Source: Polynucleobacter meluiroseus (GTDB lineage Bacteria > Pseudomonadota > Gammaproteobacteria > Burkholderiales > Burkholderiaceae). Taken from it: a DNA stretch of 5,982 nucleotides. Below the pieces are notes generated by a model. That model had not been told where the DNA came from. It ran no database searches and saw nothing but the letters and a program-made list of their open reading frames with translations. A program made the translations under genes and the position numbers. Position 1 is the stretch's first letter; every line of letters begins with the position of its first letter. Location of the stretch: positions 1 to 5,982 of the forward strand of contig CALQED020000089.1 of assembly GCA_943329505.2 (NCBI GenBank), in the 5' to 3' direction. Below are positions 1 through 5,062 of the stretch, one piece after another.

Positions 1-987
1 CTCATTAATCCAAGCCCGGCGTTTTACAACGCGCCCATGATTGCCCTATCCGATTTATTGACTACCAACAGCTGTTTTAACAAAGTCTTTTTTGCCAATA
101 GTGGCGCCGAAGCTAACGAAGGGGCAATTAAGCTTGCTCGCAAATGGGGTCAGTTGAATAAAAATGGTGCCTTTGAAATCATCACTTTTGATCACAGCTT
201 CCATGGCCGCACGCTGGCGACCATGAGCGCCTCCGGTAAGCCAAACTGGGATACGATGTTCGCGCCACAAGTCTCCGGCTTTCCAAAGGCAGACTTGAAC
301 GATTTAGACTCTGTTAAGAAGTTGGTAACTGATAAAACCGTTGCCGTCATGATCGAGCCAGTGCAAGGCGAAGGCGGCGTCATTCCAGCCACCAAAGAAT
401 TTATGCGTGGACTGCGTGAGTTCACCAAAGAGAACAACATCCTACTCATTGCCGATGAAGTACAAGCGGGCTGTGGCCGGACTGGAACCCTCTTTGCATA
501 TCAACAATACGGTATCGAGCCCGACATCATGACCTTAGGTAAAGGTATTGGTGGTGGTGTTCCCCTTGCAGCTTTGATGGCCACTGATGCAGTAGCCTGC
601 TTCGTGCCAGGCGATCAAGGTGGTACTTATAACGGTAACCCCCTGATGACTGCAGTAGGTATTAGCGTGATCGAACAGTTGCTGGCTCCGGGATTTTTGG
701 ATAGCGTGAAAGCCAAGGGCGAGCTTCTAAAATCAGAATTACTCAAGCTGTGCGCTGAATTTAATCTCGAAGGCGAACGTGGTGAAGGCTTACTACGCGC
801 GCTGATGCTCGGTAAAGACATTGGTGGCAAGATAGTTGATTTAGCTCGTGAGCGCAGCCCCGAAGGCTTGCTCATCAACTCACCAAGGCCAAACTTATTA
901 CGCTTTATGCCAGCATTGAATGTCAGTGATGATGAGATTCGTCAAATGTGCAATATGCTGCGCGAATTACTCAAAGAAGCTACTTAA
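1..987 (+). CDS. argD: Acetylornithine aminotransferase, 5'-truncated by the window edge
   Basis: PLP-dependent class III aminotransferase. It exchanges the amino group between N-acetylornithine and 2-oxoglutarate in cytosolic arginine biosynthesis. The reading frame is open from base 1, and the residues before the first ATG at 37 (LINPSPAFYNAP) already fit the family, so that ATG is internal. 328 residues are visible; the family usually has about 400, so roughly 70 N-terminal residues are missing. Visible landmarks, numbered from base 1: the phosphate-binding NSGAEA near 33-38, FHGRT near 67-71, IEPVQGEGG near 118, the cofactor aspartate in IADEVQ (D152), the Schiff-base lysine in TLGKGIGGG (K181, codon 541-543), and GGTYNGNP near 209, whose Thr contacts PLP across the dimer. 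The C-terminal NLLRFMPALNV matches what I recall of Burkholderiales ArgD. It converges on ispH. A succinylornithine or other class III aminotransferase cannot be fully excluded. Confidence 0.9.
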   Translation, partial: LINPSPAFYNAPMIALSDLLTTNSCFNKVFFANSGAEANEGAIKLARKWGQLNKNGAFEIITFDHSFHGRTLATMSASGKPNWDTMFAPQVSGFPKADLNDLDSVKKLVTDKTVAVMIEPVQGEGGVIPATKEFMRGLREFTKENNILLIADEVQAGCGRTGTLFAYQQYGIEPDIMTLGKGIGGGVPLAALMATDAVACFVPGDQGGTYNGNPLMTAVGISVIEQLLAPGFLDSVKAKGELLKSELLKLCAEFNLEGERGEGLLRALMLGKDIGGKIVDLARERSPEGLLINSPRPNLLRFMPALNVSDDEIRQMCNMLRELLKEAT

Positions 988-1008
988 GTAGTTTTTACTC
1001 GCGCAACG

Positions 1009-1038
1009 GATTCATCTTCAGTTAATCTGAGGTGAATC
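1009..1038. terminator. Inverted repeat between convergent argD and ispH, possible bidirectional transcript end
   Basis: Bases 1009-1021 pair with 1027-1038: a 12-bp stem with one bulged T and one G-T pair, closed by a five-base TTAAT loop. It lies 21 bases after the argD stop and 6 bases beyond the ispH stop, where both transcripts should end. Neither strand carries a proper T-run right after the stem, so it is not a textbook intrinsic terminator. It may instead protect 3' ends or mark a Rho-assisted end. The pairing is seen directly; the role is inferred. Confidence 0.45.
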
Positions 1039-1044
1039 AAGACA

Positions 1045-1986
1045 TCAGTCAACTAAATTTTTTGGCAACGAGAAGGTGACATCTTCTACCACGCCAGATA
1101 AAGCACGGACACTACGCGGCCCAAACTCTTGAATGCGCGCAACAATCGATTGCGCCAGGCTTTCAGGGGCCGAAGCGCCAGCAGTTAAGCCTACCCGCTT
1201 TTTACCTACAAACCACTCTGGCTTCAGTTGTTCGGGGGCATCCACCATGTAAGACGGCACTCCTAATTTTTCTGATAATTCACGCAAACGATTAGAGTTC
1301 GAGCTTGACGCGCTACCCACCACAATGACCACCTCTACTTGAGGCGCCATAAATTTCACAGCATCTTGGCGATTCTGAGTGGCATAACAAATATCCTGCT
1401 TGCGTGGCTGAACAATATTGGGGAATTTTTTAGTGAGCGCTTCCACAATTTCTTTAGTCTCATCAACTGACAAAGTCGTTTGGGTTACAAACGCCATTTT
1501 TTCATCACTCGAAAAAGATAAATTGGCGAGGTCAGCCACTGTTTCAATCAAGAAGATACCTTCTTTAACTTGTCCCATCGTACCGTCTACTTCGGGATGG
1601 CCGGCATGACCAATCATCAGTACTGTGAAGCCATCTTTGCACAGCTTGATAACTTCAAGATGCACTTTGGTCACCAATGGGCATGTGGCGTCATACACCT
1701 GCAAGCCACGCTGCTGAGCATCTTCACGCACCTCTTGAGAAACACCGTGGGCACTAAAGACCACAATGCCACCCTTGGGAACTTCGTGCAGCTCTTCTAC
1801 AAACACTGCGCCCTTGCCACGCAACTCATTCACCACATAGGCGTTGTGCACAATTTCATGACGCACGTAGATAGGTGCGCCAAAACGAATCAGCGCTTCA
1901 TTGACGATATTGATTGCGCGATCTACCCCTGCACAAAAGCCGCGGGGCTGTGCCATCAAAATTTCTGCGGTATCGGTTGGATTCAT
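1045..1986 (-). CDS. ispH: 4-hydroxy-3-methylbut-2-enyl diphosphate reductase (IspH/LytB)
   Basis: Last enzyme of the MEP (non-mevalonate) pathway. This cytosolic [4Fe-4S] protein reduces HMBPP to isopentenyl and dimethylallyl diphosphate. At 313 residues it has the normal family length. The three cluster-ligand cysteines are present: C18 in PRGFCAGVDRA, C102 in DATCPLVTKVH and C200 in DICYATQNRQ. The diphosphate-binding and catalytic residues are also recognisable: H47 (HEIVHN), H80 (FSAHG), H130 and E132 (GHAGHPEV), TQTTLSVD near 168-175, and the SNSNRL stretch near 229-234. The ATG lies only 3 bases after the fkpB stop, and the preceding bases (TTGCTATTCTCTAAATT) contain no Shine-Dalgarno sequence, so translation probably depends on ribosomes finishing fkpB. 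The start is supported by the short N-terminus before the first conserved motif. No residue is missing and the identification is firm. Confidence 0.97.
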   Translation of the reverse strand: MNPTDTAEILMAQPRGFCAGVDRAINIVNEALIRFGAPIYVRHEIVHNAYVVNELRGKGAVFVEELHEVPKGGIVVFSAHGVSQEVREDAQQRGLQVYDATCPLVTKVHLEVIKLCKDGFTVLMIGHAGHPEVDGTMGQVKEGIFLIETVADLANLSFSSDEKMAFVTQTTLSVDETKEIVEALTKKFPNIVQPRKQDICYATQNRQDAVKFMAPQVEVVIVVGSASSSNSNRLRELSEKLGVPSYMVDAPEQLKPEWFVGKKRVGLTAGASAPESLAQSIVARIQEFGPRSVRALSGVVEDVTFSLPKNLVD

Positions 1987-1989
1987 AAT

Positions 1990-2436
1990 TTAGAGAATAG
2001 CAACAATCTGTGCTTCAAAGGTAACTTTTCGCCCTGCCAGAGGATGGTTGAAATCAAACCACGCGCCCTCTTCGTTGATCGACTGCAAAACACCAGCATA
2101 TTGAGCACCACCAGGCGCATTAAATTCAATCACATCACCGGGATTAAATTCCACATCAGCATCACGACCTTCTTTGAGAGCCTTCAAAGATACCCATTGC
2201 ACCAAATCTTCTTTGCGATCACCAAAACTTTCTGTTGGTGATAACAAGGTACTTTTTTTATCACCAATACCCAAACCTAACAACACTTTTTCAAAGCAAG
2301 GTGCAAATTGCCCAGATCCCATCAAAACCGTCGCAGGACGATCAACAAAAGTATTGATGTAATCCTCCCCGTTAGGCAGAGTGAGTCGATAGTTGAGCGT
2401 CAAATAGGAGTTCGGCAAAACGGTAAGCTTAGTCAT
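1990..2436 (-). CDS. fkpB: FKBP-type peptidyl-prolyl cis-trans isomerase, SlpA/FkpB subfamily
   Basis: Predicted cytosolic prolyl isomerase and folding chaperone of 148 residues, about the size of E. coli SlpA/FkpB (FKBP16). No signal peptide is visible. The FKBP fold begins near residue 10 (SYLTLNYRLTLPNGE). GSGQFAPCFEKVLLGLGIGDK (40-60) is the conserved central segment. SFGDRKEDLVQWV (70-82) starts the insert-in-flap region, which runs to about residue 125 and in this subfamily binds unfolded clients. DFNHPLAGRKVTFE (128-141) is the subfamily hallmark on the return to the FKBP domain. It directly precedes ispH, the same pairing as slpA-lytB in E. coli. The ATG has no Shine-Dalgarno sequence, and a good -10 box sits only 6 bases upstream, so the mRNA may be leaderless. 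Which client proteins it serves cannot be told from the sequence. Confidence 0.93.
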   Translation of the reverse strand: MTKLTVLPNSYLTLNYRLTLPNGEDYINTFVDRPATVLMGSGQFAPCFEKVLLGLGIGDKKSTLLSPTESFGDRKEDLVQWVSLKALKEGRDADVEFNPGDVIEFNAPGGAQYAGVLQSINEEGAWFDFNHPLAGRKVTFEAQIVAIL

Positions 2437-2442
2437 AAGGTA

Positions 2443-2471
2443 ATTGTATCTAGCCCTGCGTCAACTGTGGA
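2443..2471 (-). promoter_or_regulatory. Candidate sigma-70 promoter of fkpB-ispH, leaderless geometry
   Basis: On the minus strand a TACAAT box (2448-2443, five of six matches to TATAAT) lies 17 bases downstream of TCCACA (2471-2466, four of six matches to TTGACA). Only six bases (TACCTT) separate the -10 box from the fkpB ATG. A normal start distance would put +1 on the A of ATG or very close to it. The -35 hexamer overlaps the proposed GTG start of radC on the other strand. The motif and spacing are seen; promoter activity is inferred. Confidence 0.5.
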
Positions 2472-3162
2472 CTCCCCCATTCCTCATTGGCCAAAAAATG
2501 AGCAACCCCGAGAAAAACTCCGCCTGCTTGGTGCGCAATCCCTCAGCGATGCTGAATTACTGGCGATCTTTTTACGAGTTGGGGTCCAAGGCAAAAGCGC
2601 GGTTACTTTGGCTAAGGACGTACTCCATTACTTTGGGAGCCTGCCTCGCTTGTTGGCCAGTAGCCCTGAAGAATTTATTCGTATTCATGGCATGGGAATC
2701 TCAAAATGGTCGCAAATACAGGCTGCCTACGAGCTTGTTAAACGCAGCCTTGAGGATGGCCTAGCCCAAGGCTCTATTTTTTCCACCCCGGGCCACGTAA
2801 AGGAGTTTTTACAAGCCAAAATTGGGGGCTTACCCCATGAGGTGTTTGTATGCCTACACCTAGACTCAAACCTCCATCTCATCGAGTGCCAAGAGCTTTT
2901 TAGGGGCTCAATTACCCAAACTGCCGTCTATCCCAGGGAAATTCTTAAAGAGGCTCTAGCGAGAAACGCCAGCGCCATGATCGTGGCTCACAATCACCCC
3001 AGCGGCAACCCATTGCCCAGCAGTGCTGATCAAGAACTCACCGTGACGCTCATGAAGGCCCTCCAATTGGTTGATATTCCCCTCCTAGACCACTGTATTG
3101 TCAGTAATCGTGGTTTTTTCTCTTTTTCAGAGTCAGGCCTGATGAATATTGATAAAAATTGA
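2467..3162 (+). CDS. radC: RadC family JAB/MPN-domain protein
   Basis: RadC (UPF0758/DUF2466) family, 231 residues from the GTG at 2467, close to the usual length of about 225. The N-terminal part has WPKNEQPREKLRLLGAQSLS and AELLAIFLRVG, typical of the family. IRIHGMGISKWSQIQ (71-85) is a helix-hairpin-helix motif. The C-terminal JAB/MPN metallo-domain carries E125 and the full metal motif: H175, H177 (HNHPSG), S185 and D188 (SSAD). The radC name came from an E. coli repair mutation later assigned to recG, so a repair role is unproven and the biochemical function is unknown. The frame stays open upstream to a TTG at 2308, but that part lies antisense to fkpB and does not look like family sequence. 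The GTG gives the expected N-terminus yet has no Shine-Dalgarno sequence, so the exact start is uncertain. It diverges from fkpB with 30 bases between. Confidence 0.92.
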   Translation: MDSPIPHWPKNEQPREKLRLLGAQSLSDAELLAIFLRVGVQGKSAVTLAKDVLHYFGSLPRLLASSPEEFIRIHGMGISKWSQIQAAYELVKRSLEDGLAQGSIFSTPGHVKEFLQAKIGGLPHEVFVCLHLDSNLHLIECQELFRGSITQTAVYPREILKEALARNASAMIVAHNHPSGNPLPSSADQELTVTLMKALQLVDIPLLDHCIVSNRGFFSFSESGLMNIDKN

Positions 3163-3248
3163 TAGTGATTACTAACTTATAAAAGTGAGATGGAGATTTT
3201 GGCAGGTTTTTAACTTCCCAAAAGGGGTAAAGCTCCCTAACAAAGCTA

Positions 3249-3281
3249 ATCAGGACTAGCCCAAAATAGGCTTAGGCTGAT
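3249..3281. repeat. Tandem hexamer and imperfect inverted repeat against the rpmB -10 box
   Basis: TAGGCT occurs twice back to back at 3267-3272 and 3273-3278. In the same place ATCAG (3249-3253) and AGCC (3258-3261) can pair with CTGAT (3277-3281) and GGCT (3269-3272), leaving a 4x4 internal mismatch and a CAAAATA loop. The elements touch the -10 box and occupy the place where a -35 element would lie. Such a position would suit a regulator site, but this could be chance in a short AT-rich gap. Confidence 0.3.
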
Positions 3282-3286
3282 ACAAT
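3278..3286 (+). promoter_or_regulatory. Extended -10 promoter of rpmB-rpmG
   Basis: TGATACAAT fits the extended -10 form TGnTATAAT with one mismatch and lies 30 bases before the rpmB ATG, giving a leader of about 24 bases. No convincing -35 hexamer is found 16-18 bases upstream, which extended -10 promoters can tolerate. The preceding bases hold a tandem TAGGCT repeat. The rest of the radC-rpmB gap (3163-3277) shows no gene and no clear terminator for radC. Confidence 0.55.
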
Positions 3287-3306
3287 CTTCTTTTTTCGCA
3301 ATTAAT

Positions 3307-3310
3307 GGAG
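3307..3310 (+). promoter_or_regulatory. Shine-Dalgarno of rpmB, decides the start
   Basis: GGAG lies 6 bases before the ATG at 3317. An in-frame ATG at 3305 overlaps this element and would add four residues (MELV) absent from L28 proteins, so 3317 is the start. Confidence 0.85.
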
Positions 3311-3316
3311 TTAGTC

Positions 3317-3550
3317 ATGGCAAAAGTTTGCCAAGTCACTGGGAAGAAGCCGATGGTTGGCAACAATGTATCCCATGCAAACAATAAAACGAAGCGTCGC
3401 TTTTTGCCGAATTTGCAAAATCGTCGTTTCTGGGTTGAATCTGAAAACCGTTGGATTAGCTTGCGCTTAACCAATGCTGGTTTGCGCGTTATCGACAAAA
3501 ACGGCATCGATGCTGTCTTGTCTGATCTACGTGCTCGTGGCGAAATTTAA
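3317..3550 (+). CDS. rpmB: 50S ribosomal protein L28 (bL28)
   Basis: Structural protein of the large ribosomal subunit, 77 residues, the usual proteobacterial length. It begins [20 protein letters not shown], the diagnostic L28 N-terminus. The basic stretch [18 protein letters not shown] follows, and the end is [10 protein letters not shown] then SDLRARGEI, all typical of the family. There are no cysteine pairs beyond the single C5, so this is the zinc-free form. It has its own promoter and a strong Shine-Dalgarno, and is followed 11 bases later by rpmG, the standard operon partner. The protein is lysine- and arginine-rich, as expected for an rRNA-binding protein. No anomaly is visible. Confidence 0.98.
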   Translation: MAKVCQVTGKKPMVGNNVSHANNKTKRRFLPNLQNRRFWVESENRWISLRLTNAGLRVIDKNGIDAVLSDLRARGEI

Positions 3551-3554
3551 GGAG
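3551..3554 (+). promoter_or_regulatory. Shine-Dalgarno of rpmG
   Basis: GGAG follows the rpmB stop codon directly and lies 7 bases before the rpmG ATG. L33 therefore has its own initiation signal within the shared transcript. Confidence 0.8.
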
Positions 3555-3561
3555 CGCACAA

Positions 3562-3729
3562 ATGGCTAAAGGCGGCAGAGAAAAAATCAAGTTAGAGTCA
3601 TCAGCTGGTACTGGTCACTTCTATACAACTTCAAAAAACAAGCGTACTAAGCCTGAGAAAATGGAGATCATGAAATTTGATCCTACTATTCGCAAGCACG
3701 TTGCTTATAAAGAAACAAAGCTAAAGTAA
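3562..3729 (+). CDS. rpmG: 50S ribosomal protein L33 (bL33), zinc-free form
   Basis: Large-subunit ribosomal protein of 55 residues, which is the normal length; the gene is short enough to be missed by length-filtered gene finding. It reads [20 protein letters not shown], then [20 protein letters not shown], and ends in [11 protein letters not shown], all characteristic of L33. The two CxxC zinc motifs of the C+ paralogue are absent; there is no cysteine at all. This makes it the C- form that needs no zinc. It is translated 11 bases downstream of rpmB on the same transcript and is followed by a strong terminator. No second, zinc-binding copy is seen in this window. Confidence 0.97.
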   Translation: MAKGGREKIKLESSAGTGHFYTTSKNKRTKPEKMEIMKFDPTIRKHVAYKETKLK

Positions 3730-3747
3730 TCTGACTTACTTTCAGCA

Positions 3748-3781
3748 AATAAAAAACCCGCTTTGATGCGGGTTTTTTATT
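3748..3781. terminator. Bidirectional intrinsic terminator shared by rpmB-rpmG and the desaturase
   Basis: A perfect inverted repeat of 14 bp (3748-3761 with 3768-3781) has an ACCCGC/GCGGGT core, a TTTGAT loop, and six As on one flank matching six Ts on the other. Each strand therefore has a GC-rich stem followed by a T-run. It lies 18 bases after the rpmG stop and 39 bases past the desaturase stop, so it can end both convergent transcripts. The remainder of this gap, 3782-3820, holds nothing recognisable. Confidence 0.93.
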
Positions 3782-3820
3782 ACCTAAATCTTATGACTCT
3801 TTCAGTTTGTGATTAATTGC

Positions 3821-5020
3821 TTAAGCGTAACGACGCAATCTCAATGAGAATTCACGCAAACTCGTTAAACCGCTATCTTCAGCACGTTGACACCATGCAT
3901 GCAACTGCAGCACCAATTGCTCTCTAGTGGCGCTAGAGCGACCCCAGATTGCCTGAAGATCCCGACGCATCTCAATCATCTTACGCAACTGAGCATTGCT
4001 AGCCATCAGCTCTTCAAGCTTAGCTTTCTCTTCCTCGCTTAAGCGGGCTTCATCTTTAGACAACCAAGTACGGGCATCGCTTAAATGAGCTGCTAGAACT
4101 TGCATGTGCTGAACTTCATTGCTAAAGAAGTTACGCAATGTTTTGCTATAGCGCGCCATGATTTCATAACGATTGGCAATGATGGCTTCCAAAGTATTCT
4201 GATCCGCAGGACGCAAATCACTCAAGACAGGCTTAGGTGGTGTTTTCTTTACTGTTGCCAAACCTACTGCACTCATCATCTGAATGTAGAGCCAACCAAT
4301 ATCAAATTCATACCATTTATTGGAAAGCTTAGCGCTCGTTGCAAAAGTGTGATGGTTGTTATGCAACTCTTCACCACCAATCAAAATACCCCATGGGAGA
4401 ATATTGGTTGAAGCATCTTCGCAATCGAAATTGCGATAACCCCAGTAGTGGCCAATACCGTTAATCACACCAGCAGCTGTAATGGGGATCCATAACATTT
4501 GTACAGCCCAGACAGTCAGCCCGATACCGCCAAATAAAAAGACATCAATGATGAGCATGATGGCCACACCCTGCCAAGAAAACTTGGCATAGATATTGCG
4601 CTCAAGCCAGTCATCGGGAGTGCCATGCCCAAACTTATCCATCGTCTCTTGATTCTTGGCTTCATTTTTATAAAGCTCAGCCCCGCGAGAAAGCACTGTG
4701 CCAATACCTAAAATTTGTGGGCTATGTGGGTCATCCACGGTTTCACACTTTGCATGGTGCTTGCGGTGAATAGAAGCCCACTCTTTAGTGACCATGCCAG
4801 TAGTTAGCCAGAGCCAAAAACGGAAAAAGTGAGAAGCGATTGGATGCAGGTCTAAGGCACGGTGCGCCTGGCAACGATGCAAAAAGATCGTGACTGCCGC
4901 AATAGTGATATGGGTAGCGGCCAAAGTGAATAAGGCAATCTGCCACCAAGACCAATTTAAATAGCCATTGGCAAGCCAATTGAGCAAGACATCAAAACCT
5001 GAGCTAGAAACAGTATTCAA
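3821..5020 (-). CDS. Membrane fatty acid desaturase (delta-9 acyl-lipid/acyl-CoA type)
   Basis: Integral-membrane di-iron desaturase of 399 residues that should introduce a cis double bond into acyl chains and so adjust membrane fluidity. All three histidine boxes are present: H48-RCQA-H53, HRKHH at 85-89 and HNNHH at 220-224. The extra conserved histidine near GHYWGYRNF (H191) is there too. Hydrophobic spans near 26-47, 62-76 and 151-188 fit the family's membrane segments. From about residue 265 a hydrophilic C-terminal part follows; residues 321-355 are charged and heptad-like, possibly a coiled coil. The start is TTG at 5020, with AGGA 7 bases upstream. The next in-frame ATG codes for M76, beyond the first histidine box, so it cannot be the start. 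The gene lies 42 bases after the RNA methyltransferase gene, with no terminator between, so co-transcription is likely. Whether the substrate is acyl-CoA (DesB-like) or phospholipid (DesA-like) cannot be told. Confidence 0.92.
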   Translation of the reverse strand: MNTVSSSGFDVLLNWLANGYLNWSWWQIALFTLAATHITIAAVTIFLHRCQAHRALDLHPIASHFFRFWLWLTTGMVTKEWASIHRKHHAKCETVDDPHSPQILGIGTVLSRGAELYKNEAKNQETMDKFGHGTPDDWLERNIYAKFSWQGVAIMLIIDVFLFGGIGLTVWAVQMLWIPITAAGVINGIGHYWGYRNFDCEDASTNILPWGILIGGEELHNNHHTFATSAKLSNKWYEFDIGWLYIQMMSAVGLATVKKTPPKPVLSDLRPADQNTLEAIIANRYEIMARYSKTLRNFFSNEVQHMQVLAAHLSDARTWLSKDEARLSEEEKAKLEELMASNAQLRKMIEMRRDLQAIWGRSSATREQLVLQLHAWCQRAEDSGLTSLREFSLRLRRYA

Positions 5021-5027
5021 AAGAGCA

Positions 5028-5031
5028 TCCT
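5028..5031 (-). promoter_or_regulatory. Shine-Dalgarno supporting the TTG start of the desaturase
   Basis: AGGA on the minus strand lies 7 bases before the TTG at 5020-5018, the right distance. Its last base is also the A of an out-of-frame ATG (5028-5026) that reads only ATG CTC TTT TGA, so that ATG cannot start the desaturase. Confidence 0.65.
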
Positions 5032-5062
5032 ATTTAAGTATTAGCCCTTATTTTAGAGCTTT

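Noticed and set aside
37..39. ATG at 37 as the true start of argD
   Set aside because: The frame is open to base 1 and the residues before this ATG fit the family, so the gene is truncated by the window and not naturally short.
1570..2241. A 223-codon open frame on the plus strand opposite ispH and fkpB
   Set aside because: It is fully antisense to two well-identified genes, has no ribosome-binding site, and its translation resembles no family I know. It is a shadow of the coding strand.
2308..2466. Extended radC N-terminus from a TTG at 2308
   Set aside because: This segment overlaps fkpB antisense, and its residues do not look like RadC. The family normally starts shortly before the WPKNEQPREKL-like motif.
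3211..3240. Possible hairpin after radC (TTCCC-AAAA-GGGG and nearby CTCCC)
   Set aside because: The stems are only three or four pairs long, compete with each other, and no T-run follows. This is not enough to call a terminator.
3305..3307. Upstream in-frame ATG for rpmB
   Set aside because: It overlaps the GGAG element that serves the ATG at 3317, and the extra MELV is not part of L28.
3256..3507. An 83-codon open frame on the minus strand opposite rpmB
   Set aside because: It lies almost wholly antisense to the conserved L28 gene and runs through its promoter. There is no independent support.
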